A DNA stretch of 64,000 nucleotides, from assembly GCF_029222925.1 (NCBI RefSeq), contig NZ_JARHUI010000001.1:186986-250985 (forward strand). The letters run 5' to 3'. The stretch comes from Algoriphagus sp. CAU 1675. GTDB taxonomy: Bacteria > Bacteroidota > Bacteroidia > Cytophagales > Cyclobacteriaceae. How positions within the stretch are numbered: position 1 is the stretch's first letter; every line of letters begins with the position of its first letter. The notes beneath the pieces are model-generated. The model saw nothing but the letters and a program-made list of their open reading frames with translations. It made no database searches and was not told the DNA's origin. Below, piece after piece: positions 32,822 through 42,501 of the stretch. Both the position numbers and the translations under genes were made by a program.

Positions 32822-34615
32822 ATGGAAACATCTTCAAAATCCATCAAGGGAGGAGAATACCTCATCCGGGAAACAGATGCTCAGGACATCTTTATTCCCG
32901 AGCAATTTACTGAAGAGCAAAAAATGATGGCTCAGGCCTGCCAGGATTTCATCGATACGGAGATTACACCCAAAATCGAAGAAATTGACAGTATGAAAAA
33001 CCCGGATCTTGTTCCTTCAATTTTCAAAAAGGCCGGCGAATTGGGATTGTTGGGAATTTCAGTTCCTGAGGAATATGGAGGAATGGGTATGAGCTTTAAC
33101 ACTTCCATGTTGATTGCTGATGTAATTGGTGCAGCAGGTTCCTTTTCAACTACCTATGGAGCACATACCGGAATCGGAACTCTTCCAATTTTGTATTATG
33201 GAACCGAAGAGCAAAAACAAAAATACCTTCCAAGATTGGCTACCGGCGAACTTGCAGCCTGTTACTGTTTGACTGAGCCGGATGCGGGTTCGGATGCCAA
33301 TGGAGGAAAGACCAAGGCCACTCCAACAGAAGATGGTAAACACTACCTGATCAATGGACAGAAAATGTGGATTTCCAATGCAGGTTTTGCTGACCTTTTC
33401 ATTGTTTTTGCCAAAATCGAGGATGATAAAAACCTTTCCGCATTTATTGTGGAAAAAGGATTTGGCGGAATTACCATGAATGAGGAGGAGAAAAAAATGG
33501 GCATTAAAGGCTCCTCTACCCGTCAGGTATTTTTCAATGATTGTAAGGTACCGGTAGAAAACCTGCTTTCAGAGCGACAAAATGGATTTAAAATCGCTGT
33601 GAATATTCTGAACATCGGTCGTGTGAAATTAGGTGCCGGAGTCTTGGGAGGTGTCAGAACTGTGACTACCCAAGCCATCAAGTATTCTACAGAAAGAAAA
33701 CAGTTTGGAGTCAGCATTAATACCTTTGGGGCTATCAAGGCCAAATTGGCCGAAATGGCTACCCGGACTTTCGTTTCGGAATCCCTATGTTACAGAGCAG
33801 GTCAGGATATCGAGGATAAAATGAACTCTTTGGCAGCAGAAGGGATGCCTGATGCAGAAGCAAAACTAAAGGCTTTGGAACAGTTTGCTATCGAGGCTGC
33901 CATTGCAAAAGTTCATGGATCGGAAGTACTCGATTATGTAGTAGACCAAGGGGTTCAAGTGTACGGAGGCATGGGATATTCCGCTGAAGCACCGATGGAA
34001 AGAGCCTACAGAGACGCCAGAATTTCCAGAATCTATGAGGGGACCAACGAAATCAACCGCATGCTGATGGTGGGAATGCTCTTGAAAAGAGCAATGAAAG
34101 GGGAGATTAACCTATTCGAACCTGCCATGGCTGTTGCAAGTGAACTTACAGCAGTTCCATCCTTTGAATCCATAGATACTTCCGCACTTTTTGCAGCAGA
34201 GAAAGAAGTGATCAAAAAGCTGAAGAAAGTATTCCTTATGGTTGGCGGAAAAGCTGCGATGGCATTGCAAGACAGGATCGAAGATGAACAGGAAGTCATG
34301 ATGAATCTTGCCGATGTGATGATCGAAATCTATGCAGCCGAGTCAGCTCTTCTTAGAACCGAAAAGCTGGTTTCAATAAAAGGAGAAGATGCCTGCAAAA
34401 ACCAGATTGCAATGGTTCAGATTTACCTTTCTGAAGCTGTGGATAAAATCAACATGGCCGCAAAAGAAGCTATTGCCTCTTTTGCAAAAGGAGATGAGCA
34501 AAAAGTAATGCTGATGGGCTTGAAGAGATTTACAAAAGCAGATCCTGTCAATACCAAAGAACTGAGAAGACAAATTGCCGATTACATGATCGAGCAGGGA
34601 AAGTACCCTTTTTAA
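32822..34615 (+). CDS. fadE: acyl-CoA dehydrogenase (FadE-type)
   Basis: An FAD enzyme that introduces the trans-2 double bond in acyl-CoA, the first oxidation step. It has 597 residues, longer than the 380-residue classical type, with a C-terminal helical extension (about 430-597) as in B. subtilis FadE and VLCAD-like proteins. Visible motifs are C-Y-C-L-T-E-P-D-A-G-S-D, W-I-S-N-A-G-F-A, G-I-K-G-S-S-T-R and the catalytic glutamate in I-Y-E-G-T-N-E-I-N-R (E406 or close). It ends the fad operon and a strong bidirectional terminator follows. Its electrons would go to electron-transfer flavoprotein, which is not encoded here. Confidence 0.94.
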   Translation: METSSKSIKGGEYLIRETDAQDIFIPEQFTEEQKMMAQACQDFIDTEITPKIEEIDSMKNPDLVPSIFKKAGELGLLGISVPEEYGGMGMSFNTSMLIADVIGAAGSFSTTYGAHTGIGTLPILYYGTEEQKQKYLPRLATGELAACYCLTEPDAGSDANGGKTKATPTEDGKHYLINGQKMWISNAGFADLFIVFAKIEDDKNLSAFIVEKGFGGITMNEEEKKMGIKGSSTRQVFFNDCKVPVENLLSERQNGFKIAVNILNIGRVKLGAGVLGGVRTVTTQAIKYSTERKQFGVSINTFGAIKAKLAEMATRTFVSESLCYRAGQDIEDKMNSLAAEGMPDAEAKLKALEQFAIEAAIAKVHGSEVLDYVVDQGVQVYGGMGYSAEAPMERAYRDARISRIYEGTNEINRMLMVGMLLKRAMKGEINLFEPAMAVASELTAVPSFESIDTSALFAAEKEVIKKLKKVFLMVGGKAAMALQDRIEDEQEVMMNLADVMIEIYAAESALLRTEKLVSIKGEDACKNQIAMVQIYLSEAVDKINMAAKEAIASFAKGDEQKVMLMGLKRFTKADPVNTKELRRQIADYMIEQGKYPF

Positions 34616-34645
34616 AATAATTAACCCAGATAGATTGAGTACCTC

Positions 34646-34680
34646 AACCTCCGGCTAAATTTTGAGCCGGAGGTTTTTTG
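34646..34680. terminator. strong bidirectional terminator
   Basis: A perfect 11-bp stem (34646-34656 with 34665-34675; AACCTCCGGCT and its complement) with an 8-base loop and a T-run at 34674-34679. It separates the convergent fadE and AsmA-like genes. Confidence 0.88.
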
Positions 34681-34682
34681 TT

Positions 34683-37600
34683 TTAATTGCTTACAGTTGT
34701 AGAATCCGGTTTGGTTTTAGTGCTGTCTGGCTTGGTGGTTTTCTTTTTGATGAAACCTTTGAGCAGGTTTTTAGCTTCTTCAACCACTTTGTCCGTAGCC
34801 TCTCCTGTCTTTTTCTCGAGTTCTTTTTTCACACTGTCCTGAACAATTTCAGCTTTGTTTCGGATTTCCTGTTTAATACTGTCTTCCCTCGCTTTGAATT
34901 CAGCAGTTGCCTGCTCCTTGATTGCCTCCTTCTCACCTTGAACCCGTGCTTTTAAGGCGTTGGTAAGAAGGGATTCCATACTGTTGCCACCAGCTAAACT
35001 AATTTTCGGTTGGGTGTAGGATCCAGTTAAGTTCAAAGAAACCGGGATCAAAGTAGAAGCAGTTGCTTCTGTTCCACTGATGCTTGCTAAAATGGAGTTG
35101 GCCTGTGCCCCAAATTTTCCTGCTGGAACCTGCATATTCAAGAGATAATTGATACTTCCATCAAATCCTGCTGACCCCTGAATGGTGGTCTGGTAATCCC
35201 AAAGTTTTACCGTAAAGGGTTTAACCTCCATCATCCCATGTTCTATTTTGATCGGGATGGCTACGTTTTTTAATTGAAGGGAATGCAATTCATTTATCTT
35301 GGTTACTAAATTTATTTGCTCCACAATCTTGCTGCTTTTTAAAGCAGCCTCGGCCACCTTCAGTATACCGGAAACATCCAGAGAGGAAATAATAGGCATC
35401 ATATCCTGTCCTAAGATTCCCGAAAAATCAATGTTGGTATTGATTTTCCCGGTGAGGTCTTTGGCAATTGGGGCAAATACCTTTACACTTTCAATTGCCT
35501 GAAAAGCCGCTGGAATGCTGATTTCGGATACATCCAAATTGAAATCAAATTTAGGACTACTGATTTCCCTTGGGTCATAGGCTCCATTCAGGGCGATCCT
35601 TCCATCCAGCGTCTTCATCCCAGCATCTTCAAATCGCAAGACTCCATCCTTCAGGGAGAGAGAGCCTTTCACTTCTTTGAGGTTGAGTTTGTCATAGAGT
35701 ACTTCATCAGCATTGACGGCCATTTTGAAATCAATGTTTTCCGGAAGCTGTATGACAGAAGGTTCAGTCGAAGTGCTTTCTTCCGTTTCGCTGATCCATT
35801 CGTTTGCGTCAAATTTTTTGCTGAAGAGGCTCAATTCACCTTTCAGGACACCATTTTCAGAAAGAAGATAATCCATGTATTGCGAAAGGTATCCCGTGGC
35901 CTGGATTGGGCTGTTCCCGATTTTGGAATCGAATTTTTTAAGGTTTATCCGCTGTGGGTTAAAATCGGCCTCTGCCGCCTGAATTTGGACTCCCTGAGGA
36001 AGGTCTTCGGATTGATAAATAAGGTTTGCTATCTCCAGATCCCCGCTGGTTTTGATTTGGTTGTACTGTTTTTTTTCTATGGCCGAATAGGATCCTGAGC
36101 TTGAAATATCAGCAGTGATTCTTCCTTCAAGTTGAGTTCCTTCAATTGGGAAAATGGCCATTATTTTAGCCAAGTCTACGGTTCCCTCAATAGCTCCATC
36201 CCAATTCATGGATTTGAAATCATTCAATTTCAGATTTCCGTGGATACTCTCCCCTTCCAGCATAAAACCAAAGCTGCTTAAGTCCACTGAAAAATCATCC
36301 ATTTTTCCACTTTTGTTTTGGATGCTTGCCAAGACATGCATTGCTTCCAGTGGAGCCGGGTAATCTTTACTTTTTGCATATCCGTTTTGGAGATTGACCT
36401 TTGCGTTGATAGTGGGAATGATTTCTGCAATGGAATCGTACCTACCATTGGCTTTAATGTCCATATCCATTGTTCCTTTTAGGTCCATTCCTTCTATTGG
36501 AAAAATGGAAGTAAGTTCTTCCAGGTCCAGTTTTCCCAGAAGTTCTCCGGCCATTTCATAGCTTCGGAGATTTTTTAAAAGGAAATTGCCCGAAACAGGA
36601 TTTGAGCCAAAAACCAAGTTGAACACCGGAATGGAAACACTTGTATTTTCCAGTTGATCGGAGTCGTTTTTCAAGCCAAGGTCTAGATTGATCTTACTGA
36701 CAGGTCTAGGAAGGTCCGGATATTTGAAATATCCGTCTTTTACCCTTAAGGATATGTCAAAGGCAGGAAAGGTCTCTTCCGTGTATAGCCCTTTTAGAAA
36801 TCCCTGAAAGTCCATGCTTCCCGATGTCTCCAAATCTGAAAAACTCTCGGAGTAAATACCTGGGACAAGAGAAAGAAGACTTTTGAAATCGGTGTTTTGC
36901 CCATTAAAGGCTAGGTCGTAATCAACCCCATGTTCGGGTAATGCGATATAGCCAGACATGTTGAACAGGAAGTCATTTAATCCGAAGCTTCCATCTTTCA
37001 GAGAAAACTTCATTTTATCCATGTCCACATTGAGCAGGGTTTCGCCGACAAAGCTTTTGTCACTTAAGTAAGAAACCCCTTCATAAACTAAATCTACAAT
37101 CTGGGCCTGTGCTTTCAGAGGCAAATCATAAACATCAGCTGTAAAATCCCCACTTCCGGATCCCTGAATATCTTTTAAGGCCATGAAAAATTGGAGAGCC
37201 CTGTCGTCATAAATCAAGTTAATTCCGGATACATCAATTTCTTCTATTCCAAGGCGAAAACCGGATTCTTCAGAGGACTGTTCTTCCGATGGTATGGTAA
37301 TGTCATAATTGGCTTTCCCGTCCTCTAGGACTTTGACATATACAGTTCCTCCGTCAAGATGCAAGCCGGTTAGGGTTGGATATTCATCAAAAATCACCGA
37401 CCATAAATCGAAATCAATTCCAAGTTCGTCCAAGTGAACCAAAGTATCAGTAGCAAATTCCCTCTTGCCAACAATTCCAAAATCTCCAATTCCTGCCGAA
37501 ATGGAAGGAAAGTTTTTGAAGACACTTAAAGAGATATTATCTGAATCAAAATAGATAGTAGCATCAAGGTTTTTATTCAGTTCCTTATTGACTCTTGCAA

Positions 37601-37691
37601 TGATCTTATCCTTAAAAAGGAGAGGTACGGCCAATGCTCCGGCTATCAGAAAAATGAAAATGCCAGCTACAATTAAAATGCTTTTTTTCAT
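34683..37691 (-). CDS. AsmA-family inner-membrane protein
   Basis: A 1002-residue protein with one N-terminal membrane helix (about 4-26, I-L-I-V-A-G-I-F-I-F-L-I-A-G-A-L) and a very long periplasmic part made of repeating beta segments. The start K-D-K-I-I-A-R-V-N-K-E-L-N-K-N-L is the AsmA N-terminal line. The later region contains repeated E-G-T-x-L-E-G-R/K and F-P-I-E-G units. The end (about 925-1002) is charged, with K/E-rich coiled coil and T/S/K-rich tail. AsmA/TamB-like proteins are thought to bridge the envelope and move lipid between membranes. It lies downstream of dGTPase on the same strand, 126 bases apart. Confidence 0.85.
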   Translation of the reverse strand: MKKSILIVAGIFIFLIAGALAVPLLFKDKIIARVNKELNKNLDATIYFDSDNISLSVFKNFPSISAGIGDFGIVGKREFATDTLVHLDELGIDFDLWSVIFDEYPTLTGLHLDGGTVYVKVLEDGKANYDITIPSEEQSSEESGFRLGIEEIDVSGINLIYDDRALQFFMALKDIQGSGSGDFTADVYDLPLKAQAQIVDLVYEGVSYLSDKSFVGETLLNVDMDKMKFSLKDGSFGLNDFLFNMSGYIALPEHGVDYDLAFNGQNTDFKSLLSLVPGIYSESFSDLETSGSMDFQGFLKGLYTEETFPAFDISLRVKDGYFKYPDLPRPVSKINLDLGLKNDSDQLENTSVSIPVFNLVFGSNPVSGNFLLKNLRSYEMAGELLGKLDLEELTSIFPIEGMDLKGTMDMDIKANGRYDSIAEIIPTINAKVNLQNGYAKSKDYPAPLEAMHVLASIQNKSGKMDDFSVDLSSFGFMLEGESIHGNLKLNDFKSMNWDGAIEGTVDLAKIMAIFPIEGTQLEGRITADISSSGSYSAIEKKQYNQIKTSGDLEIANLIYQSEDLPQGVQIQAAEADFNPQRINLKKFDSKIGNSPIQATGYLSQYMDYLLSENGVLKGELSLFSKKFDANEWISETEESTSTEPSVIQLPENIDFKMAVNADEVLYDKLNLKEVKGSLSLKDGVLRFEDAGMKTLDGRIALNGAYDPREISSPKFDFNLDVSEISIPAAFQAIESVKVFAPIAKDLTGKINTNIDFSGILGQDMMPIISSLDVSGILKVAEAALKSSKIVEQINLVTKINELHSLQLKNVAIPIKIEHGMMEVKPFTVKLWDYQTTIQGSAGFDGSINYLLNMQVPAGKFGAQANSILASISGTEATASTLIPVSLNLTGSYTQPKISLAGGNSMESLLTNALKARVQGEKEAIKEQATAEFKAREDSIKQEIRNKAEIVQDSVKKELEKKTGEATDKVVEEAKNLLKGFIKKKTTKPDSTKTKPDSTTVSN

Positions 37692-37817
37692 GGCAATGTT
37701 GGTTTACGTTACAAATTAAACGTTTAAAATTCCTCATTGATTCATGGGAAGCCATTTAAAAAAACAATGGGAACAGGACCTAAACTTGCTAATAACTAAA
37801 ACAAGTAAACCAGGGGC

Positions 37818-39167
37818 TTATACCCCCGGAAATGATATCCCTTTTACTCTTCGGTACAAATTCAGGGCATATTTATCAGTCATGCCTGAAATAAAGTCCA
37901 CCAAAGCACGAAGCAGAGGATAAGGGTTTACTTCCGCTCCCCAACCTTTCAGAGGAAAATCCTCAGGCAACAACCTCAAGATACTTTTGTCTTGGCCAGA
38001 AAATTGGTTGGGGTCATAAAACTGGTGGTAGAGTGCTTGGGAAAATACGGAAAGCAAGCCTTCCAAAACCTGAAATCCAGCAGCTTCTTTTTCAAGAACT
38101 ATTTTGGACCTATAAATTTTCTGAACGGAAACCTCACTGATTCTTTGAAGGGCTTTTGCTGAAGGAATTATATCTGTAAGAGCTTTATCAAAGTTTCCCT
38201 TGCACATACTCTCCTCATAATTTGCAAAAACGGCTACGGTTTCTTGGATCAATTCTCCAATTGCCAAAGCCCGCAATGCTCCTAGATTTTGCGCTTGGGT
38301 TCTGTTTTTCAGCTTTTCGGCATCAAATTTATCCTTCAGGATAGGCGCCAAAAGGTTTACAGTTTCCTCAAAACTCACCAAACCCATAGTACAGCCATCC
38401 TCCAAATCAATGATGCTGTAGCAGATATCATCTGCGGCTTCCACCAAAAAAGCCAGGGGATGTCGAAACCAGCATTCGGGACTTGATTTTTCTATACCTA
38501 GGAAAGAGGTCATTTGCTCAAAATCCCCAAGTTGATTGATAAAAAACCCGAATTTCTTCTGACTTCTTCTGGCAATATCACGGTGGGGAATCAGGCTCGG
38601 TCTTGGGTATTTGGTGAAAGCCGCCAAAGTCGCATAGGTCAGTTTTAACCCGAATTTTTTGGAAACTAGCATCCGAAAGCCCTGGGCGTTTCCCTCAAAA
38701 TTGCAGAGATCACCCCACTGTTCCATTCTTACATGGGATTCCCATACTTTTCCCGCCGGATGAAATTTGAAAAAATCCGAAATCGCTTCCTCCCCCGCAT
38801 GTCCAAAGGGGGGATTTCCAATGTCATGGGTCAGTGCAGCAGCAGCCACAATGCTCCCGATTTCTGAAGGCGATATTTCTGATTTTTGAAGGTTGGGATA
38901 TTTATCGATCAGGAATTCACCAGCGGCCTTACCCAAAGAACGGCCGACGGAGGAAACCTCCAGGCTATGGGTTAATCTCGTATGCACAAAGGCCTGCTCT
39001 GGCAATGGAAAAACCTGGGTCTTATCCTGCAGATTACGGAAAGGAGCCGAAAATATTATTCTATCATAGTCTATTTCAAACTCATTCCTGGCTGTTTGCG
39101 TTAAAACATTGCCTGTGGCTAGATCTCCAAATCTTCCTCGGGTGAGGAGTTTTTCCCATTTCATCAT
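37818..39167 (-). CDS. dgt: deoxyguanosinetriphosphate triphosphohydrolase-like protein (dGTPase)
   Basis: An HD-domain hydrolase of 449 residues that splits dNTPs, preferably dGTP, to the nucleoside and triphosphate. R-L-T-H-S-L-E-V (metal His) and A-L-T-H-D-I-G-N-P-P-F-G-H-A-G-E (HD pair near residue 116) are the core motifs. The line F-R-N-L-Q-D-K-T-Q-V-F-P (about 39-50) is characteristic of Dgt. The frame opens with TTG at 39173; the ATG at 39167 (M-M-K-W-E-K-L-L) is a better start. It probably balances dNTP pools. The gene to the right is divergent. Confidence 0.92.
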   Translation of the reverse strand: MMKWEKLLTRGRFGDLATGNVLTQTARNEFEIDYDRIIFSAPFRNLQDKTQVFPLPEQAFVHTRLTHSLEVSSVGRSLGKAAGEFLIDKYPNLQKSEISPSEIGSIVAAAALTHDIGNPPFGHAGEEAISDFFKFHPAGKVWESHVRMEQWGDLCNFEGNAQGFRMLVSKKFGLKLTYATLAAFTKYPRPSLIPHRDIARRSQKKFGFFINQLGDFEQMTSFLGIEKSSPECWFRHPLAFLVEAADDICYSIIDLEDGCTMGLVSFEETVNLLAPILKDKFDAEKLKNRTQAQNLGALRALAIGELIQETVAVFANYEESMCKGNFDKALTDIIPSAKALQRISEVSVQKIYRSKIVLEKEAAGFQVLEGLLSVFSQALYHQFYDPNQFSGQDKSILRLLPEDFPLKGWGAEVNPYPLLRALVDFISGMTDKYALNLYRRVKGISFPGV

Positions 39168-39269
39168 GCCCAAAAATAAGAAGCCCGGAATACATTTCCC
39201 GGTATTCTTTAAACTTTGAAACTGGCATGACTATTGGTAATTTCAGTGTCCATAAAAATTTAGATTAAT

Positions 39270-40088
39270 ATGAAAACTTTAATCAGAACCCTAGTACTAG
39301 CCCTTACAGTAGTTTTTGGATTTTCCTGTTCAGAGGATGATTCGATGGACGGAACTTCAGCCCGTGTCAACTTTTATTTAGTGGATGCCCCCGGTGATTA
39401 CGATGAAGTCTGGGTGGAAGTCCTCGCCGTTGAGGTAAAGATGGATGACCCCAACCAAGAGGATGGAGATCCTGCTTGGATTGAAATCCTCAATGAGAAT
39501 GAAGACAAAATGCTCAACCTTTTGGATTTGACAGGAAGCAATGCAGCATTGTTGGGTACGGAAGAATTTCCGGAAGGAGAAATTGATCAGTTGCGCCTTG
39601 TTCTGGGGACTGAAAATTATGTAATGAAAGATGGTGTTAGATCAGACCTGACTACACCAAGCGCTCAGCAAAGCGGTCTTAAAATCCAATTGGATCAGGA
39701 ACTGGTAGCCGGAGTTGTTTATGATTTGGTGATTGATTTTGATGTAGCCAAATCTATTGTCAATGCCGGTGCTTCCGGAAATATTATTCTTAAGCCTGTT
39801 TTGAGAGCATACTTGACTCAATCTGCTGGTATTTCTGGACAGGTGCTTCCTTTAGAAGCTCAGGACATCCAGATCACAGCTACAGGTAATACCAGTGGAA
39901 AAACCTACAATACCTTTGTGGATGAAAATGGAAACTTCAAAATCCAGGGATTGGATGTGGAGACCTACACACTTGAAATCGTTCCGATTGAATCTTATGT
40001 TGGACAGACTGTTGAAGATATCGTGGTAGTGAAAGGAGAAATTACAAATTTGGATCCGATCACTTTGGAACTGGTTCCTACTCCTTAA
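39270..40088 (+). CDS. DUF4382 lipoprotein (copy 1)
   Basis: A 272-residue lipoprotein. The signal peptide ends V-F-G-F-S-C, with C20 as the lipid site, followed by an acidic linker. Residues about 30-180 are a DUF4382 domain, starting V-N-F-Y-L-V-D-A-P-G-D-Y-D-E-V-W-V-E-V. A carboxypeptidase-regulatory-like beta domain follows (I-S-G-Q-V-L-P ... N-F-K-I-Q-G-L). The protein is strongly acidic. Function is unknown; an extracellular or outer-membrane binding role is possible. A terminator separates it from a second, diverged copy 111 bases downstream. Confidence 0.85.
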   Translation: MKTLIRTLVLALTVVFGFSCSEDDSMDGTSARVNFYLVDAPGDYDEVWVEVLAVEVKMDDPNQEDGDPAWIEILNENEDKMLNLLDLTGSNAALLGTEEFPEGEIDQLRLVLGTENYVMKDGVRSDLTTPSAQQSGLKIQLDQELVAGVVYDLVIDFDVAKSIVNAGASGNIILKPVLRAYLTQSAGISGQVLPLEAQDIQITATGNTSGKTYNTFVDENGNFKIQGLDVETYTLEIVPIESYVGQTVEDIVVVKGEITNLDPITLELVPTP

Positions 40089-40110
40089 TCAAAAGTTAAA
40101 ATCATTCTTT

Positions 40111-40147
40111 TGCCCCCAACTAGTAAATCTATTGGGGGCATTTTTTT
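40111..40147 (+). terminator. intrinsic terminator between the two DUF4382 genes
   Basis: A perfect 9-bp stem (TGCCCCCAA at 40111-40119 with TTGGGGGCA at 40132-40140), a 12-base loop and seven T residues. Confidence 0.9.
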
Positions 40148-40199
40148 ACCCCATACGTATACTTCATTCATTTTTGAAGAATTGGCCTAAATTTGCTTT

Positions 40200-41000
40200 G
40201 TGAATCGTAGAAATTTTCTTTTAGTTTTCCTTCTGTCCCTCCTTTTTTGGGGAGCCTGTGAAAGTCTGGACAAAGAACCCAAGGCTCTCTTAAACCTGAT
40301 TTTGGTTGACGCACCTGCACAATATGATTCTGTCTTTGTGGAAATTCTGGGAGTGGATGTTAAAATGATTCGGGAAGGAAGAAGCACGCAGGAAGAAACC
40401 TTTATGATACCCTATTCTCTGGGAGATAAACTGATCCGGGTTTCAGATTATGTCGCCGGGGAAGTATTATTGTTGGGAAGGGATCAATTGCCACTAGGAA
40501 GAATAACCGAACTGACATTACACTTGGGAACGCGACATTTTCTTTGGCTGGATGAAGAGAGGTATACCATGAGCCTGTCAGATCCATCCCTTGAAGAGAT
40601 TACGATTCCGTTTTCTCTTGAAATGGCACAAGGTACCTCTTACGATGTGTTTTTGGATTTTGATCTGGAAAAATCCATTGAGGTAGTGAGTGAATCTCCG
40701 CTTTCTCTGGAGCTAAATCCGGTGGTCCATGTTTATTCTTCAGAAGGTCTGGTAGAAGTAAGCGGTTCGGTCGGACCTATAGCAAGTGATCCGGCTATCT
40801 ATGCTAAAAATGGTGTAGAAACTATTTCCACCCATACCAATTCTTCCGGTACATTTTTATTCCGTTTGCCCGAAGGGACTTACACCCTGATTTTTGAGCC
40901 AAAAAATGAGCTATACCTTGGTGATACCTTGTGGAATGTGGAGGTCCTAAGTGGAGAACCCATTGTTTTGGATAGAGTCACCTTGAATCTAAAGCCCTAA
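40200..41000 (+). CDS. DUF4382 lipoprotein (copy 2)
   Basis: A 266-residue paralogue of the gene to its left with the same plan: signal peptide ending L-F-W-G-A-C (C20), then a DUF4382 domain opening L-N-L-I-L-V-D-A-P-A-Q-Y-D-S-V-F-V-E-I, then a carboxypeptidase-regulatory-like C-terminus (V-S-G-S-V-G-P ... Y-T-L-I-F-E-P). Identity to copy 1 is modest outside the L-V-D-A-P and D-F-D-L/V-x-K-S-I segments, so the duplication is old. The start is GTG. Its stop overlaps the ribD start by one base (TAATG), tying translation of the two. Function is unknown. Confidence 0.82.
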   Translation: MNRRNFLLVFLLSLLFWGACESLDKEPKALLNLILVDAPAQYDSVFVEILGVDVKMIREGRSTQEETFMIPYSLGDKLIRVSDYVAGEVLLLGRDQLPLGRITELTLHLGTRHFLWLDEERYTMSLSDPSLEEITIPFSLEMAQGTSYDVFLDFDLEKSIEVVSESPLSLELNPVVHVYSSEGLVEVSGSVGPIASDPAIYAKNGVETISTHTNSSGTFLFRLPEGTYTLIFEPKNELYLGDTLWNVEVLSGEPIVLDRVTLNLKP

Positions 41001-42025
41001 TGAATAAGCATCAGGAATTCATGCGTAGAGCTTTGGAGCTCGCCGAATTGGGAAGAGGGAATGTTAGCCCAAATCCTTTGGTAGGTTGCGTGATTGTCCA
41101 TGAGGATAGGATTATTGGGGAGGGCTATCATCAAAAATTCGGGGAGGCACACGCGGAGGTAAACGCCATCAATTCGGTAGAGGACCCGAGTTTACTATCT
41201 GAATCAACGGTTTATGTGACTTTGGAACCCTGTGCACATTGGGGAAAAACCCCGCCTTGTGCCAATCTTTTGGTAGAAAAGAAAGTCAAAAAAGTTGTCA
41301 TAGCTGCCCATGATTCCAACCCCTTGGTTGGGGGGAAAGGAATTCAAATTCTTCGTGATGCCGGGATAGAAGTAGAAACTGGGCTTTTGGAGAAAGAGGC
41401 AAGAAGTCAAAACTGCCGCTTTTTTACTCAGATTGAAAAGAAAAGGCCTTATGTCATTTTGAAATGGGCTCAAACTGCAGATGGGTTTGTGGCCAGAGAG
41501 GACTTTTCCTCGAAGTGGATCAGCAATTCCCTAAGCAGGCAATTGGTCCATAAATGGAGAGCGGAAGAGGATGCAATTTTGGTCGGGAAAAATACTGCTC
41601 AATTTGATAATCCTTCCCTCAATGTACGGGATTGGGTAGGCAATAACCCATTGCGATTGGTGATCGATAGCAGGTTGGAGCTTTCTTCCGACCTAAAGCT
41701 TTTCGACAAATCCATCCCAACTATTTGTTACAATACCCAGAAATACGAGAAGTCCGAAAATCTGGAATTCGTAAAGCTAAAGCGTGGCTTTCAAATTCAT
41801 GATTTATTGGAGGACTTGAATCAGAGGAAAGTGCAGAGCCTTATAGTGGAAGGAGGCAGTTTTCTGCTCAATAAATTCATAGAATCCGAACTCTGGGACG
41901 AGGCGCGGGTGTTTACCAGCCAAAATAAGTTCGGCAAGGGAATTTCTTCACCGCTTCTTTCTCTTCCACCATCAGATATAATTTCAGTTCAAGACAACCT
42001 ACTTTCCGTTTATTACCATGTCTGA
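41000..42025 (+). CDS. ribD: riboflavin biosynthesis deaminase/reductase RibD
   Basis: A bifunctional enzyme of 341 residues: deaminates the pyrimidine intermediate, then reduces its ribosyl chain with NADPH, for riboflavin. The deaminase half (1-145) has H51-A-E53 and P-C78-A-H-W-G-K-T-P-P-C87, the zinc site and proton shuttle of the cytidine deaminase fold. The reductase half starts near R-P-Y-V-I-L-K-W-A-Q-T-A-D-G and contains I-V-E-G-G near the end. No FMN riboswitch precedes it and no other rib gene is nearby. It overlaps the upstream DUF4382 gene by 1 base and the downstream fRMsr gene by 8. Confidence 0.95.
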   Translation: MNKHQEFMRRALELAELGRGNVSPNPLVGCVIVHEDRIIGEGYHQKFGEAHAEVNAINSVEDPSLLSESTVYVTLEPCAHWGKTPPCANLLVEKKVKKVVIAAHDSNPLVGGKGIQILRDAGIEVETGLLEKEARSQNCRFFTQIEKKRPYVILKWAQTADGFVAREDFSSKWISNSLSRQLVHKWRAEEDAILVGKNTAQFDNPSLNVRDWVGNNPLRLVIDSRLELSSDLKLFDKSIPTICYNTQKYEKSENLEFVKLKRGFQIHDLLEDLNQRKVQSLIVEGGSFLLNKFIESELWDEARVFTSQNKFGKGISSPLLSLPPSDIISVQDNLLSVYYHV

Positions 42026-42500
42026 AAATCTTTTTATCCCGGAATCCGCAAGCAAAGCTGAAAAGTATGAAGCTTTGATTCCTCAGATCGAAGCTTTGAT
42101 TACCGGGGAACCTGATCTATATGCCAACCTTGCCAACCTTGCGGCAGCCTTGAAGCAAGCCTTTGATTTTTTCTGGGTGGGCTTTTATTTGGTAAAAGAC
42201 GAGCAATTGGTGCTGGGGCCTTTCCAAGGTCCGATTGCATGTACCCGAATTGCCTTCGGGAAAGGTGTATGTGGAACTGCCTGGAAGGAAGCAAAAACCC
42301 AATTGGTTCCTGATGTGGATGCTTTTCCGGGGCATATTGCCTGCAGTTCCGCTTCCCGCTCGGAGATAGTAGTTCCGGTTTTCAAGGATGAAAAAGTAGC
42401 AATGGTTCTGGATGTGGACAGCGATCAACTGGATGATTTTGACAGTACTGATCAGCGCTTTTTGGAAGAGTTGATGCAGATTTTGGAAAAAACCCTTTGA
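42018..42500 (+). CDS. free methionine-(R)-sulfoxide reductase (GAF domain)
   Basis: A 160-residue GAF-domain enzyme that reduces free Met-R-sulfoxide with thioredoxin. The three redox cysteines are C75, C85 and C109, with spacings of 10 and 24 identical to C84/C94/C118 of the E. coli enzyme as I remember it. W-V-G-F-Y-L-V and S-A-S-R-S-E-I-V-V-P-V are the substrate-pocket lines. It overlaps ribD by 8 bases, so the two are co-translated, and it is convergent with the next gene with a 1-base gap. Confidence 0.9.
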   Translation: MSENLFIPESASKAEKYEALIPQIEALITGEPDLYANLANLAAALKQAFDFFWVGFYLVKDEQLVLGPFQGPIACTRIAFGKGVCGTAWKEAKTQLVPDVDAFPGHIACSSASRSEIVVPVFKDEKVAMVLDVDSDQLDDFDSTDQRFLEELMQILEKTL

Positions 42501-42501
42501 T

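Noticed and set aside
40089..40999. FMN riboswitch for ribD
   Set aside because: The ribD start overlaps the preceding gene, and the 111-base gap upstream holds only a terminator.
41204..42428. Minus-strand open frames opposite ribD and the methionine sulfoxide reductase gene
   Set aside because: Both sense genes are complete with all active-site residues; the antisense frames show no recognisable protein.
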